Assembly (NCBI RefSeq): GCF_002849595.1
Contig: NZ_NRQR01000002.1
Coordinates: forward strand, 124,001-188,000
From: Luteimonas rhizosphaerae
Lineage (GTDB): Bacteria > Pseudomonadota > Gammaproteobacteria > Xanthomonadales > Xanthomonadaceae
DNA: 64,000 bases
Reading direction: 5' to 3'
Positions 29,216 to 38,089 of this stretch are shown one piece after another. The notes under the pieces were generated by a model. That model was not told where the DNA came from. It made no database searches and saw nothing but the letters and a program-made list of their open reading frames with translations. Positions within the stretch are counted from its first letter, which is position 1. Each line of letters begins with the position of its first letter. The position numbers were made by a program, and so were the translations under genes.

Positions 29216-29336
29216 CGCGTCACCGGAATGCGCTCGCACTCTCTCTCTCCACCCCGGTTCGCCCGGGGTCGCAGCGGATGACGGCAATCGGGGCAGTACT
29301 CCTTCGACCCAGCCGGTCAGCCGTCTGGGTCTTTTT
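29216..29336 (+). ncRNA. Candidate structured small RNA between rimK and colR
   Basis: About 120 bases with no reading frame. TAGACT at 29210-29215 is a candidate -10 box just upstream. Within the stretch lies ACCCCGG-TTCGC-CCGGGGT, a 7-bp hairpin, and at the end GACCCAG/CTGGGTC followed by five T. A promoter-like box, two stems and a U-run fit a small RNA, but the -35 is poor. The simpler reading is a rimK 3' region with its terminator. Confidence 0.3.
29306..29336 (+). terminator. Rho-independent terminator before colR
   Basis: The stem is GACCCAG (29306-29312) with CTGGGTC (29325-29331), followed by a run of T to 29336. It would end transcription from rimK, or from the candidate small RNA, ahead of the response-regulator gene. 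Confidence 0.82.
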
Positions 29337-29448
29337 GTATGCACCGCCGCCACGCCCCGCATGGAAGCATGCCGCCTTGTGCCATCATCTTGGGCACGGC
29401 GCCGCACCAGGCAGGTGTCGGCGGTGTGCTCGTTTCCCAGGACACTCC

Positions 29449-30132
29449 ATGCATATTCTCGTCATCGAAGACAACCAGGACATCGCCGCCAATCTCGGGG
29501 ACTACCTCGAAGACCGCGGCCATACCGTCGATTTCGCCGCGGACGGCGTGACCGGGTTGCACCTGGCCGTGGTCCATGATTTCGATGCCATCGTGCTCGA
29601 CCTCAACCTGCCCGGCATGGACGGCCTCGAGGTCTGCCGCAAGCTGCGCAACGACGCGCGCAAGCAGACGCCCGTGCTGATGCTGACCGCGCGCGACAGC
29701 CTCGACAACAAGCTGGCCGGCTTCGATTCCGGCGCCGACGACTACCTCGTCAAGCCGTTCGCGCTGCAGGAAGTCGAAGTGCGGCTCAACGCGCTGTCGC
29801 GCCGCGGCAAGGGCACCCACACCCGCGTGCTCGACGTGGGTGACGTGGAATACAACCTCGACACGCTGGAAGTCCGCCGCGGCGGCAAGCTGCTGCAGCT
29901 CAACCCGACCGCGCTGAAGATCCTGCAGTCGTTGATGGAGGCCTCGCCGGCCGTCGTCACCCGCCAGGAACTCGAGACCCGCGTGTGGGGCGAGGAACTG
30001 CCGGACTCCGATTCGCTGCGCGTGCACATCCACGGCCTGCGCGCCGTCGTCGACAAGCCGTTCGACACGCCGTACATCCAGACGCGCCACGGTATCGGCT
30101 ACCGCATCGCGGTTCCCGATGTCGCAACCTGA
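29449..30132 (+). CDS. colR: OmpR-family response regulator, ColR-like
   Basis: 227 residues. The receiver domain has the acidic pair in VIEDN, phospho-acceptor Asp51 (IVLDLNLPGMDG), Thr80 and Lys102 (LVKPF). A winged-helix DNA-binding domain follows (LNPTALKILQSLM...SLRVHIHGLRAVVDKPF...GIGYRIA). The sequence strongly resembles ColR of xanthomonads, which regulates envelope and virulence functions; the exact identity is by recall, not comparison. The sensor gene overlaps its end by 14 bases. The ATG at 29449 lies after the terminator, so the pair likely has its own promoter in the 110 bases between. Confidence 0.88.
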   Translation: MHILVIEDNQDIAANLGDYLEDRGHTVDFAADGVTGLHLAVVHDFDAIVLDLNLPGMDGLEVCRKLRNDARKQTPVLMLTARDSLDNKLAGFDSGADDYLVKPFALQEVEVRLNALSRRGKGTHTRVLDVGDVEYNLDTLEVRRGGKLLQLNPTALKILQSLMEASPAVVTRQELETRVWGEELPDSDSLRVHIHGLRAVVDKPFDTPYIQTRHGIGYRIAVPDVAT

Positions 30133-31459
30133 CGCCGGCCACGCCGGCGGGCGCACCCGCAGCCGGCGCCGCTATCGGCGGCGGCTGCGCAGTCGCATCA
30201 TCCTGTCGTTCGCGCTGCTCGGGTTCGGCCTGACGGCGCTGTTCGCGGTGCTCACCCAGGAGGCGCGCAACCGCGTCGAGAACGCGCTCGTCGAGGATGC
30301 GATGAACCGCAACATCGACGAGTTCGCCGGCCGCTGGTTCAGCAATCCGGACAGCCCGCCGGCGGTGCCGTTCGAACAGATCCGCGCGTTCTTCTACACC
30401 CCCGACCGCTTCGATTCCGTGCGGCGCAACCGGCCCGAATGGGCATCGCTGCCCGACGGCATCCACGGCATCACCGGCACCGACGAATTCGGCCATCCGA
30501 TGGCCTACAAGCTGGCCGTGCGCAAGACGCCGGAAGCCTGGTTCTTCCTCGCCTACGACATGAGCCAGACCGAGCGCGGCGAGGCGCAGTTCCAGCGCGC
30601 GATCTTCGGCTCGCTGCTGGTGGTCTCGCTGTTCTCGGTGCTGGTCGGCTGGTGGGCCGCATCGCGGGTCATGAGTCCGGTGTCGGAACTGGCCAACCGG
30701 CTCAGCCGTTCGGGCGACAGTTCCACGCCGCAGGCCCTGGCCCCGCACTTCGCCGACGACGAGGTCGGGCAGCTCGCCAGTGCGCTCGACGACTACGCGT
30801 TCCGCCTGACCGAGGTCGTGCAGCGCGACCGCGAATTCAACGCCGACGTCAGCCACGAACTGCGCACGCCGCTCGCGGTCATCCGCGGCGCGGTCGAACT
30901 GCTGCTGACGCGCCCCGAGCTCGACGACAAGACCCGCACCCGGCTGCTGCGCATCCAGCGCGCCGAGCAGCAGTGCACCGACCTGATCAGCGCGCTGTTG
31001 CTGCTGTCGCGCAACGAGCGCGGTCACGGCGCGACCGATGTCGGCAAGGTCGTCGAACAGCTGTTCGATGCCCATCGGTCGCAGCTCGGCGGCAAACCGC
31101 TGACGCTGCGACTCGAAGGCGAGCAGCGCCTGGTCGTCGACGCGCCGGAGTCGGCGGTGACCGTGGCGCTGGGCAACCTGGTCGGCAATGCGATCAAGTA
31201 CACCCAGGAAGGCGAGGTCGTCGTGCGTCTGCGCGGGGACGCGGTCGAAGTCGCCGATTCCGGACCCGGGCTCAGCGCCGAGGATGCGGCGCGGCTGTTC
31301 GAACGCGGCTATCGCGGCACCCACGCCGAGCACTCGCAGGGCGGCGGCATCGGCCTGTCGATCGTGCGGCGGCTGTGCGCGCTGTACCAGTGGCAGGTGC
31401 GCGTGGTCCCGGGTGCGCAGCGCGGCGTCGTCGCGACGCTGTCGTTCCGGCCGGGCTGA
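30119..31459 (+). CDS. colS: Sensor histidine kinase, ColS-like
   Basis: 446 residues. It has a basic N-terminus, TM1 at about 27-46, a periplasmic sensor of about 115 residues, TM2 at about 162-181 and a HAMP-like linker. Next come the dimerisation box with His246 in VSHELRTPLAV and the ATPase domain with N box LGNLVGNAIKY, G1 EVADSGPGLS and G2 GGGIGLSIV. It should phosphorylate the regulator encoded just upstream, with which it overlaps by 14 bases. The periplasmic part is hydrophilic and its ligand is unknown; ColS proteins in other bacteria respond to metals. Confidence 0.88.
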   Translation: MSQPDAGHAGGRTRSRRRYRRRLRSRIILSFALLGFGLTALFAVLTQEARNRVENALVEDAMNRNIDEFAGRWFSNPDSPPAVPFEQIRAFFYTPDRFDSVRRNRPEWASLPDGIHGITGTDEFGHPMAYKLAVRKTPEAWFFLAYDMSQTERGEAQFQRAIFGSLLVVSLFSVLVGWWAASRVMSPVSELANRLSRSGDSSTPQALAPHFADDEVGQLASALDDYAFRLTEVVQRDREFNADVSHELRTPLAVIRGAVELLLTRPELDDKTRTRLLRIQRAEQQCTDLISALLLLSRNERGHGATDVGKVVEQLFDAHRSQLGGKPLTLRLEGEQRLVVDAPESAVTVALGNLVGNAIKYTQEGEVVVRLRGDAVEVADSGPGLSAEDAARLFERGYRGTHAEHSQGGGIGLSIVRRLCALYQWQVRVVPGAQRGVVATLSFRPG

Positions 31460-31679
31460 GTCCACGGCGCGCACGTCGCTGCCGCAGAACACGATCCTTC
31501 CGATCCAAGTGCGCTGACGTTCGCCACGTGGATCGATGAGCGCGTTCAATGCCCGTCTTCGTGCACGTCACGGCGCCAGCCAGCCGCGGTGTCGTTGTCT
31601 TGCGTTTTCACGGGACGAAGCAGAGCCCGCGATACGAAGGCTTCGCCGTCGACGCCCGCTCAATTCCCGCGCGCGGTCG

Positions 31680-32267
31680 TCACAGGCTGATCCACCAGCA
31701 GCCCAGGTGCCGCCGCAGCGAGAACACCGTCTGCATCGCGCCGGCGCCGTTGGCGCCGGTCTGGTCGAGCCGCAGCGCGCTCGGCGGCAGTTCGCGTGGT
31801 GCGGTCGGGATGTCGCGGGCGCTGACCCAGCTGCTGAAGCCCGGGCGCGAGGTCGCGACGACGGGCTGGGCCGGCCGCAGTGCGGTGATGTTGACCAGCG
31901 GCTGCTGGGTGATCGTGTCGAGGCGCTGCAGCACCCGGTAGCCGGCGGCGTTGCCCATGCCGGTCCAGTGGTACAGCGCGGCCACGCGGTTGGTGTCGCG
32001 CGCATCCATCGCGTACTGCAGGTCCTGCATCAGGGCGCGCACGCTGCGCGCGCAGCCGCCGCGATAGGCATTCACCGCCGCCTGCCCGGTCGCGCGCGCG
32101 GGCTGCGGATCGCCGCCGACTTCGCTGCATTTGCGATCGGTGTAGATCGTCGTGCCATCGGCGGCCACGCAACGCCGGACCTGCGCCTGCGCATCGCGCG
32201 CCGGCCACGCGGACAGTGCCGCCGCAAGGGCAGCCAGCAACAGGACGGCGGTGGGTGCGCGGCGCAT
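31680..32267 (-). CDS. DUF4124-type exported protein
   Basis: 195 residues with a signal peptide (MRRAPTAVLLLAALAAALSAW...AQAQ). The first mature part, VRRCVAADGTTIYTDRKC, matches the DUF4124 pattern (C..A.G...Y.D..C), a small periplasmic module common in Xanthomonadaceae. The rest contains a Cys near ARSV and a WTGMGNAAGYRVLQRL stretch without a family I know. It lies between colS (convergent) and metF on the same strand, 55 bases after the metF stop. The function is unknown. Confidence 0.75.
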   Translation of the reverse strand: MRRAPTAVLLLAALAAALSAWPARDAQAQVRRCVAADGTTIYTDRKCSEVGGDPQPARATGQAAVNAYRGGCARSVRALMQDLQYAMDARDTNRVAALYHWTGMGNAAGYRVLQRLDTITQQPLVNITALRPAQPVVATSRPGFSSWVSARDIPTAPRELPPSALRLDQTGANGAGAMQTVFSLRRHLGCWWISL

Positions 32268-32322
32268 CGCGCCAAGCCTACTGGCTGGCGGGGCCGCGCA
32301 GAAGTGCGGCCACGCCGCCGGT

Positions 32323-33147
32323 TCAGCCGAGCCGGGCCAGGACGGTCTGGGTCGGCCTGGAGAGATTCAGCGTGTAGAAGTGCAGGCCCGGTGCGCCCCC
32401 CGCGACCAGGCGCTCGCACAGGCGCGTCACGATGTCGGCACCCAGCTCGCGGATGCTGTCGGCGTCGTCGCCATGCGCCTGCATGCGCCGCTGCATCCAG
32501 CGCGGAATCTCGGCGCCGCACTGCTCGGAGAACCGCCGCAGCTGGCTGAAATTGGAGATCGGCATGATGCCCGGTACGATCGGCACGTCGACGCCGGCCT
32601 TGCGCACCGCGTCGACGAAGTGGAAGTAGGCGTCCGCGTTGTAGAAGTACTGGGTGATCGCCGCGTCCGCGCCCGCGTCGATCTTGGCCTTGAAATGCCG
32701 CAGGTCCGCCAGCGCATCGTCGGCCTGCGGATGCACTTCCGGATAACAGCCGACCTCGATGTGGAAGCGGTCGCCGAACTCGCTGCGGATGAAGGCGACG
32801 AGTTCGGATGCGTAGCGCAGGTCGCCCGGATGGCCCATGCCCGAGGGCAGGTCGCCGCGCAGGGCGACGATCCGTCGACAGCCGATCGACGCGTACAGCG
32901 CCAGCAGGTCCCGGATCTCCTGACGGCTGCCGCCGACGCACGACAGATGTGGCGCCGCGTCGAAGCCATGCTGCTGCTTGAGCTGGCGCACGGTCTCGGG
33001 CGTGTGGCTGAGCGTCGAGCCGCCCGCGCCGAACGTGCACGACACGTACTCGGGCGCGTGCGCCGCGAGCCGTTTCGCGGTGCGCTCGAGCTGCGCGCGC
33101 TGTTCGTCGTTCTTGGGCGGGTAGAACTCGAAGCTGATCGGAATCAT
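32323..33147 (-). CDS. metF: Methylenetetrahydrofolate reductase MetF
   Basis: 274 residues, the standard length. This flavoenzyme makes 5-methyl-THF for methionine synthesis. Landmarks are ISFEFYPPKN, EYVSCTFGAGGST, IVALRGDLP, FHIEVGCYPEVHP, KIDAGADAAITQYFYN and IVPGIMPISN. All sit in the expected TIM-barrel order. It joins ahcY and metK in this window as part of the methionine cycle, but is not in an operon with them. A dyad in the gap upstream may be an operator. Confidence 0.96.
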   Translation of the reverse strand: MIPISFEFYPPKNDEQRAQLERTAKRLAAHAPEYVSCTFGAGGSTLSHTPETVRQLKQQHGFDAAPHLSCVGGSRQEIRDLLALYASIGCRRIVALRGDLPSGMGHPGDLRYASELVAFIRSEFGDRFHIEVGCYPEVHPQADDALADLRHFKAKIDAGADAAITQYFYNADAYFHFVDAVRKAGVDVPIVPGIMPISNFSQLRRFSEQCGAEIPRWMQRRMQAHGDDADSIRELGADIVTRLCERLVAGGAPGLHFYTLNLSRPTQTVLARLG

Positions 33148-33462
33148 CGGAGCGGGCCGGGCGGGGACCGGGGCATGGTATCGCTTTATCGCGATGGATG
33201 ACGAGAGCGCTGCGATGCATCCGACCTCGCTCTGGATTTGTCAGCAGTCCGGGGCCGTCGCCAGCGGGCGGGGCAGCGGGCGGTACGCGCAGGGAGCACG
33301 AAGGGCTGCGGCGACCACCGTCTTCCGCGTCGCGAGGAGCATCGTGACCCTGCCCATTGCCGGAAGCCCGTCGACTGCTGCCGGATCGCCCCGTCCGTCG
33401 GCGCGTGCAGCGTCGCAACTACCGCCTGTTCACTCCCCCCCGGTTCGCCATATTCTGCAGTC
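33148..33462. promoter_or_regulatory. Divergent intergenic region metF / GGDEF gene
   Basis: 315 bases without a gene. GGATG (33196-33200) and CATCC (33218-33222) form an imperfect dyad centred on AGCGCT (33206-33211), about 50 bases before metF on its strand, which could bind a regulator. Just before the GGDEF start, TATTCT lies at 33451-33456, so that mRNA may be nearly leaderless. No SAM-riboswitch-like fold was recognised. Confidence 0.3.
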
Positions 33463-34593
33463 ATGCCCAACGCCTCCGAGCAAGACCGCAGTCTGCAGCG
33501 TGCCCGCAACCTGCTGGCGCAGGAGGTTGTCGAAACGCGGCAGCGGGTCCGCCTCGGCGGCGGGTTCTACGCCGTGGCCGCGGCGCTGGCGTTCACGGCC
33601 ACCGACTACGCGCCCGGCTATCGCGCACAGGCGCTGCTGGTCATCGGAACGCTGCTCGCGCTCGCGGTACTGCGGGTCGTCATTCCGATGCCGGCGCGTC
33701 CAGACGAGGTCGCCGCGCACCGCTACCTGCGCCGGCTGTGGGCGGTGGTCCTTGCGACGACGGTCGCCTGGGGCGCGTTCAGTGCGTGGAGCCAGTCCGC
33801 GCTGCCCGACCCCGCGCCGCTGATCACGCTGCTGTTCTCGGGCGCCTTCGGCATGGCGCTCGCGCACACGCTGTGCATGCGCCGGGTGCCGTCCGCGCTG
33901 GCGATTCTCGCGGTCATGCTGCCCACGCTGGTGGTGCTGTGGCAGCAGCTGTCGCTGGGCGTCGGCGCCACCTGGCTCGTCTACACGGTCTACATGCTGC
34001 TGGTCATGGTGCGCAGCCATCGCGAGTACCACGCGCGTCTGCAACTCGAGGAAGACCTGCGCCACCAGCGCGACCTGTTCGCGACGCGCAGCCGGATCGA
34101 CGGCCTGACCGCACTCGCGAACCGGCGCGAATTTTCCGAGGCGCTCGAGCGTGCCGTCACCGGCGCGGGCGATGGCCGCGCGCTGTCGCTGCTGATTCTC
34201 GACATCGACCACTTCAAGCGCATCAACGACAGCTTCGGCCACCTCGCCGGGGATGCCTGCCTGATCGAGTTCGCGCATCGCCTGCGCGCCGCGTTCGACG
34301 GCCCGGGCGAGCTGTGCGCGCGACTCGGCGGCGAGGAGTTCGGCGTGCTGCTGCCGGTGGACGGCGACGCGGCGCATGCGCGGGCGGATGCCTTCCGTGA
34401 CGCACTGGCGCGCCATCCGCTCGCGTTCGACGGGATCGAGGAGCAGGTCACCGCGAGCGTCGGCTGGAGCAGCGTGCAGACCATCCCGCACGCGGATCCC
34501 GACGCGCTGTACCGGGAGGCGGACGCCGCGCTGTATCGCGCCAAGCTCGGCGGCCGCAACCGCGTCGAGCGCGCCGTGCCGGCGCCGGGCTGA
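33463..34593 (+). CDS. Membrane-bound GGDEF protein, probable diguanylate cyclase
   Basis: 376 residues. The first 180 hold a coil and five to six membrane helices (a MASE-like sensor region), then a short coiled link (HARLQLEEDLRHQRDLFATRS) and a GGDEF domain. The signature is Gly289-Gly-Glu-Glu-Phe293 (RLGGEEFGVLL), an active form, with the metal-binding LDIDHFKRINDSFGH upstream. No RxxD inhibitory site is seen before the motif. It likely makes c-di-GMP in response to a membrane signal. It is a single gene. Confidence 0.9.
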   Translation: MPNASEQDRSLQRARNLLAQEVVETRQRVRLGGGFYAVAAALAFTATDYAPGYRAQALLVIGTLLALAVLRVVIPMPARPDEVAAHRYLRRLWAVVLATTVAWGAFSAWSQSALPDPAPLITLLFSGAFGMALAHTLCMRRVPSALAILAVMLPTLVVLWQQLSLGVGATWLVYTVYMLLVMVRSHREYHARLQLEEDLRHQRDLFATRSRIDGLTALANRREFSEALERAVTGAGDGRALSLLILDIDHFKRINDSFGHLAGDACLIEFAHRLRAAFDGPGELCARLGGEEFGVLLPVDGDAAHARADAFRDALARHPLAFDGIEEQVTASVGWSSVQTIPHADPDALYREADAALYRAKLGGRNRVERAVPAPG

Positions 34594-34688
34594 GCGGCTG
34601 CGTGCGGATGTCCCGGCGCGGCGACCATGGCGCTGTCCGACGACGCGGGTGACGCGTTACGGTAGCCGGCCACCGCCCGAGCCCGCCG

Positions 34689-35246
34689 ATGTCTATCGTC
34701 CTCACGCCGTTCGCCCGTCCACGCCTGTTCCCGCGCACGCCGCGCGGCAACACGATCCAGGACATCACGCCCGCGCAGTTCGAGGCCCACCTCAATCGGG
34801 AAGCGCCGCACGCGGTGCTCGACGGCTACGCGCCGTTCTGCAAGCTGCACGTGCATCGCAACTGGACCTCGACGCGCTGCCTGACGGTGCCGATCACCGA
34901 CGCCAACCGGCATCTGCTGCGCTCGGGCTACGAGTCCCGCAACAGTGCGGAGCTGCCCGTGCTGGTGCGCTGGTTCGAAGGCGTGGAATCGCCACGCGCC
35001 GAATACCTCGTGGTGATTCTCTACAGCGCCGAACAACTCGCGAAGGAAGGTGCGCCGATCGACGCGGACTGGGGCATCGTCGGCTGCATCTACACCGCCG
35101 AGCCGGAAGAAATTCCGATGGCGCCGATCACGATGCTGCGCAACGCGCTCGGCGTGGAAGAGGGCGGTTCCGGCGTTCCGCTCGACCGCGAGGCCTACCG
35201 GCGCAGCGTCGAGTTCTGGGAGCGGAACGCGAACTGGCGGCCGTAA
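34689..35246 (+). CDS. DUF3228 family protein
   Basis: 185 residues, no signal peptide or membrane segment. Characteristic parts are MSIVLTPFARPRLF, GYAPFCKLHVHRNWT, CLTVPITDANRHLLRSGYESR and PEEIPMAPITMLRNALGVEEGGSG. I recognise this as the DUF3228 family, conserved across proteobacteria without a known role. Its 3' end converges on the acidic orphan at 35347 with about 100 bases between. Confidence 0.8.
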   Translation: MSIVLTPFARPRLFPRTPRGNTIQDITPAQFEAHLNREAPHAVLDGYAPFCKLHVHRNWTSTRCLTVPITDANRHLLRSGYESRNSAELPVLVRWFEGVESPRAEYLVVILYSAEQLAKEGAPIDADWGIVGCIYTAEPEEIPMAPITMLRNALGVEEGGSGVPLDREAYRRSVEFWERNANWRP

Positions 35247-35346
35247 GGCCGACAGCGCCGTCGGGCCAGGCGATCGTCCGACCACATGCGGTTGCCGCGC
35301 TGACCGCAGCACCGGCTGCGGCCTGCGCGCACCGGAAGACGTGGAA

Positions 35347-37092
35347 TCAGGCCGCCTTGAGCAACTGCGACGCTTCCTTGACGATCTCGTCGCGATAGCC
35401 CTTGAGGTCCTCACCCTCGAGGCCACGCAGGACCTGGTCCTCGATGAAGCCGTTCGCGTTCTGGCGGAATTCCTCCAGATACGTATCCTGGTAATCGGAC
35501 TTCGTGAGCGACTCGGCCAGCTTGTCGCGCCACTGGCCGCTGGTGACCGAATCGATGTTCTCGCCGTAGCCTTCGGCGACCTTGTCGAGAATGCGCGAGG
35601 CCTGGCTGTCTTCGCCGAAGACGCGGGTGAACGCCTTGTCCAGCACCGGCTTGAGATTCCCGGTCAGCGAGGTGCCGCCGGGCGCGAAGCCGAGGAACAG
35701 GTTGATCATGTTGGCGAAGTCTTCCTGGCGCGCGGCGTCGTCTTCGGCCTTGTCGGAGAACCCGTCCAGCACCGCCTGCTCCGCCGACGCCACCATGTGG
35801 GTCAGCTTGTGCTCGGCCTGCAGGCGCGAGTTGGTGTCGTCGCCCTCGACGGCGGCGACCAGATCCTTGGACCAGCTGTCGGACTGCCTGGCCAGCGAGG
35901 CCAGGACGTCCGGCGCGGCATCGTTGGTCGGCGACAGGCCGGTCAGGCGCATCAGATTGGCCATGGTCTTCATGTTGCGCGTGGTGCCGTCGATCTGGCT
36001 GGCGTCGATGCCGGCCTCGCCGAGTCCGTTGACGTTGAAGATCTCCGCCCCCTTCTTGGTGACCAGATCGTTCAGGGCCTCCTGGCGGCCCTCCTTAGGA
36101 ATGTTCTCGTCGTTGAAGAATCCGTTGTCGCCCCAGGGATTGTTCTTGGACTGGTCGAGGATGTACTCGGCCAGGTCAGCGGCGTGGCTGGACTTGCCGT
36201 CGGCGTACAGGCTGTTGCCGTCATTGGCGACGGCGCGGATCAGCAGCTCCATGGGATCCTTGTTGTAGGTATCGGGCAGTTCCTTGCCCTCCCAGTCAAG
36301 CCAGGCGTTGTCCGTCGTGATCTTGCTGAAATTCTGGCTGATGTCGTCGATTACCTGGTCGCGCTTTTCGCTGCTCACACCATGCAGGATCTGGTTGATC
36401 ACCGACCCGTCCTTGCCGGCATGGTCCGCCGCGTTGAGCATCAGGCCGAGATGGGCGGCCCGGTCGGTGGAGTTCTTGTCCTTGTCGCCAAGTGCCCCGT
36501 TCTCGATCTGGTCGATCGCGAATTTTCCAATGAATTCGGCGAACTCCCCGCTTGCATCGTTCTCCAGCCCGGTCATGAACCGCGGAAAGACGTCGTGGGA
36601 CGTGTTCTTGTTGACGTTGCGTTCGGTGCGCCACGTGCCTTCCGTGACAATGCCGGCATCGGTGTCCTCCATTTCCATGAAGCGCCAGGCGTTGGTGGTA
36701 TCCACCTGGCCTTCGTTGTAGCCCTTGGCGAAGCCTTCCAGCACCTCACCGCGCGCGTTCGACGAGATCTTGTCGTCATTGACCAGCTTGTCGAGGCGAC
36801 TGGCCTGCAGCCAGGAGTCCGACTTGGCAGCCCCTGGATCGTTGTCGAAGATCGCTTCGAAGAAACGGCCGCGATCCTCGAGGTTCAGATCCGGTAGGAA
36901 ATCGTTGGCCAGCGCGGTCAGGCGCTTGTCGTAATCGTCCTTGCCGCCGCGCTCGCCGACTTTGTGCAGGTCCTTCGCGAGATCCTCGAGTTCCGCGCGG
37001 CTCGGTGAGTCGTAGTCCGCATCGGCGGCGCGCTTGGCCTCGCCGATCGTGCGCAGGAGGGCTTCGATGTTGCCGGGCATCACGTTGAGCAT
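35347..37092 (-). CDS. Large acidic cysteine-free orphan protein
   Basis: 581 residues from the ATG at 37092, preceded by a good AAGGA; earlier in-frame codons are low-complexity. No signal peptide, no membrane helix and no cysteine. It is rich in Asp, Glu, Asn and Lys and looks mostly alpha-helical, with short repeated-looking blocks such as FANMINLFLGFAP and LANDFLPDLNLEDRGRFFEAI. The GC content by eye is lower than the flanks. I do not recognise a family. Large, soluble, cysteine-free acidic proteins with a plain Met start are often exported by specialised secretion systems, but no such machinery is in this window, so an effector role is only a hypothesis. Confidence 0.72.
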   Translation of the reverse strand: MLNVMPGNIEALLRTIGEAKRAADADYDSPSRAELEDLAKDLHKVGERGGKDDYDKRLTALANDFLPDLNLEDRGRFFEAIFDNDPGAAKSDSWLQASRLDKLVNDDKISSNARGEVLEGFAKGYNEGQVDTTNAWRFMEMEDTDAGIVTEGTWRTERNVNKNTSHDVFPRFMTGLENDASGEFAEFIGKFAIDQIENGALGDKDKNSTDRAAHLGLMLNAADHAGKDGSVINQILHGVSSEKRDQVIDDISQNFSKITTDNAWLDWEGKELPDTYNKDPMELLIRAVANDGNSLYADGKSSHAADLAEYILDQSKNNPWGDNGFFNDENIPKEGRQEALNDLVTKKGAEIFNVNGLGEAGIDASQIDGTTRNMKTMANLMRLTGLSPTNDAAPDVLASLARQSDSWSKDLVAAVEGDDTNSRLQAEHKLTHMVASAEQAVLDGFSDKAEDDAARQEDFANMINLFLGFAPGGTSLTGNLKPVLDKAFTRVFGEDSQASRILDKVAEGYGENIDSVTSGQWRDKLAESLTKSDYQDTYLEEFRQNANGFIEDQVLRGLEGEDLKGYRDEIVKEASQLLKAA

Positions 37093-37176
37093 GGGAGATT
37101 CCTTCTGCCAGGAGAGATGATGTCGGCATCGATTGTCGCGGTCGTCGAAATGCGATGACATACGGGTTGACCCGAG

Positions 37177-37384
37177 GCGTCGTCGAGACGACGCGGAGGC
37201 CGCGTGCGATGAAGCGCACATAGCGCTGACGGTTGCGGAGACGTTCATTCAGAACGTCCACGCGATGCGACGCGTGCCATGCGCTGCCGGATGGCACGCA
37301 TCGCGAAACGCGCACCGGCCGTGTCGCATGTTCCTGTCGGCGTGCGCACGATGCGTCGCGTTGCGATCCGGATCACGCGGTGAT
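37177..37384. repeat. Cluster of four dyad-symmetric hairpins in a 424-base gap
   Basis: The gap 37093-37516 has no convincing gene. It holds GCGTCGTC-GA-GACGACGC (37177-37194), GACGTTC-ATTCA-GAACGTC (37240-37258), a long bulged stem CGCGAT...GCGTGCCAT / ATGGCACGC ATCGCG (37261-37306), and ATCAC-GCG-GTGAT (37372-37384). They may be transcript-end structures of the sigma-factor operon, operators, or an extragenic palindrome family. The third stem is by far the strongest. Confidence 0.5.
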
Positions 37385-37516
37385 GCGCGTCGCCCGGGCT
37401 TGACCGCATTGCGCGACGCGAGCGGTTCGCGATCTCTGCCCACGATGACGACCGCATCAACGCCCGGACGTGCAATACGGCGTGACACCGCGCCGCGCGC
37501 GCGATGGTGCATGCGC

Positions 37517-38089
37517 TCAGAAGTCGCGGCCGGCGAGGCGTCGCATCGCGCGGTACTCCCGCAGGTCGCGACGGCGCCGACGGTGGCAGAACCAGACGAT
37601 GACGACGCTCCACGCGATGGCGAAGCACAGCAGCTCGACGGCGGCGGTGCGCCAGGCCGCATCGCCGAGCGCGACTGCGACGATCGCCGCGGCCACGGTG
37701 TAGGCGAGCAGCGACAGACTGGCGATGCGGGCCAGGCGCAGTTCCCGCAGGTCGGCGCGAAGCTGCGACAGACGCACGCGGGCATAGCGCGCGCCGTCGA
37801 GCGCGGCGTCCATGGGCTGGACGCGCGGTGCACGCAGCAGCCACCACCACGCGACGGGCATGTAGACCACGAAGAACGGCATCAGCAGCCAGTACGAGGG
37901 CCCGATCGCCGCGCCGGCCAGCGGCCGGAGCAGCAACGCGACCGCGGCCAGTGTCAGCATGATCTCCAGCCCGCGTTGCAGCCGGTGCCGCAGGCGATGG
38001 CGGCGCATGCGCTGGAGCAGCACCGCGCCGTCATCGGCGGGGCGCGTCGTCTGCCACGCGTGTCGCAGCAGGTCGTCGAAGTCGTTCAC
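37517..38089 (-). CDS. Membrane protein coupled to the sigma factor
   Basis: 190 residues starting at GTG 38089, whose GTGA overlaps the sigma-factor stop by four bases. The N-terminus, NDFDDLLRHAWQTTRPADDG, is cytosolic, followed by membrane helices at about 46-60, 67-82, 125-140 and 148-166 and a basic tail (RRRRRDLREY). Coupling suggests it may act as an anti-sigma factor, and the short cytosolic head ahead of membrane helices fits that. It lacks a recognisable ZAS zinc motif (no HxxxCxxC), so if it is an anti-sigma it is of an unusual type. Confidence 0.72.
   Translation of the reverse strand: MNDFDDLLRHAWQTTRPADDGAVLLQRMRRHRLRHRLQRGLEIMLTLAAVALLLRPLAGAAIGPSYWLLMPFFVVYMPVAWWWLLRAPRVQPMDAALDGARYARVRLSQLRADLRELRLARIASLSLLAYTVAAAIVAVALGDAAWRTAAVELLCFAIAWSVVIVWFCHRRRRRDLREYRAMRRLAGRDF

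Noticed and set aside
37245..37850. Small minus-strand gene in the dyad-rich gap
   Set aside because: These frames are Arg/Ala-rich, overlap the membrane protein gene in another frame and have no ribosome site.
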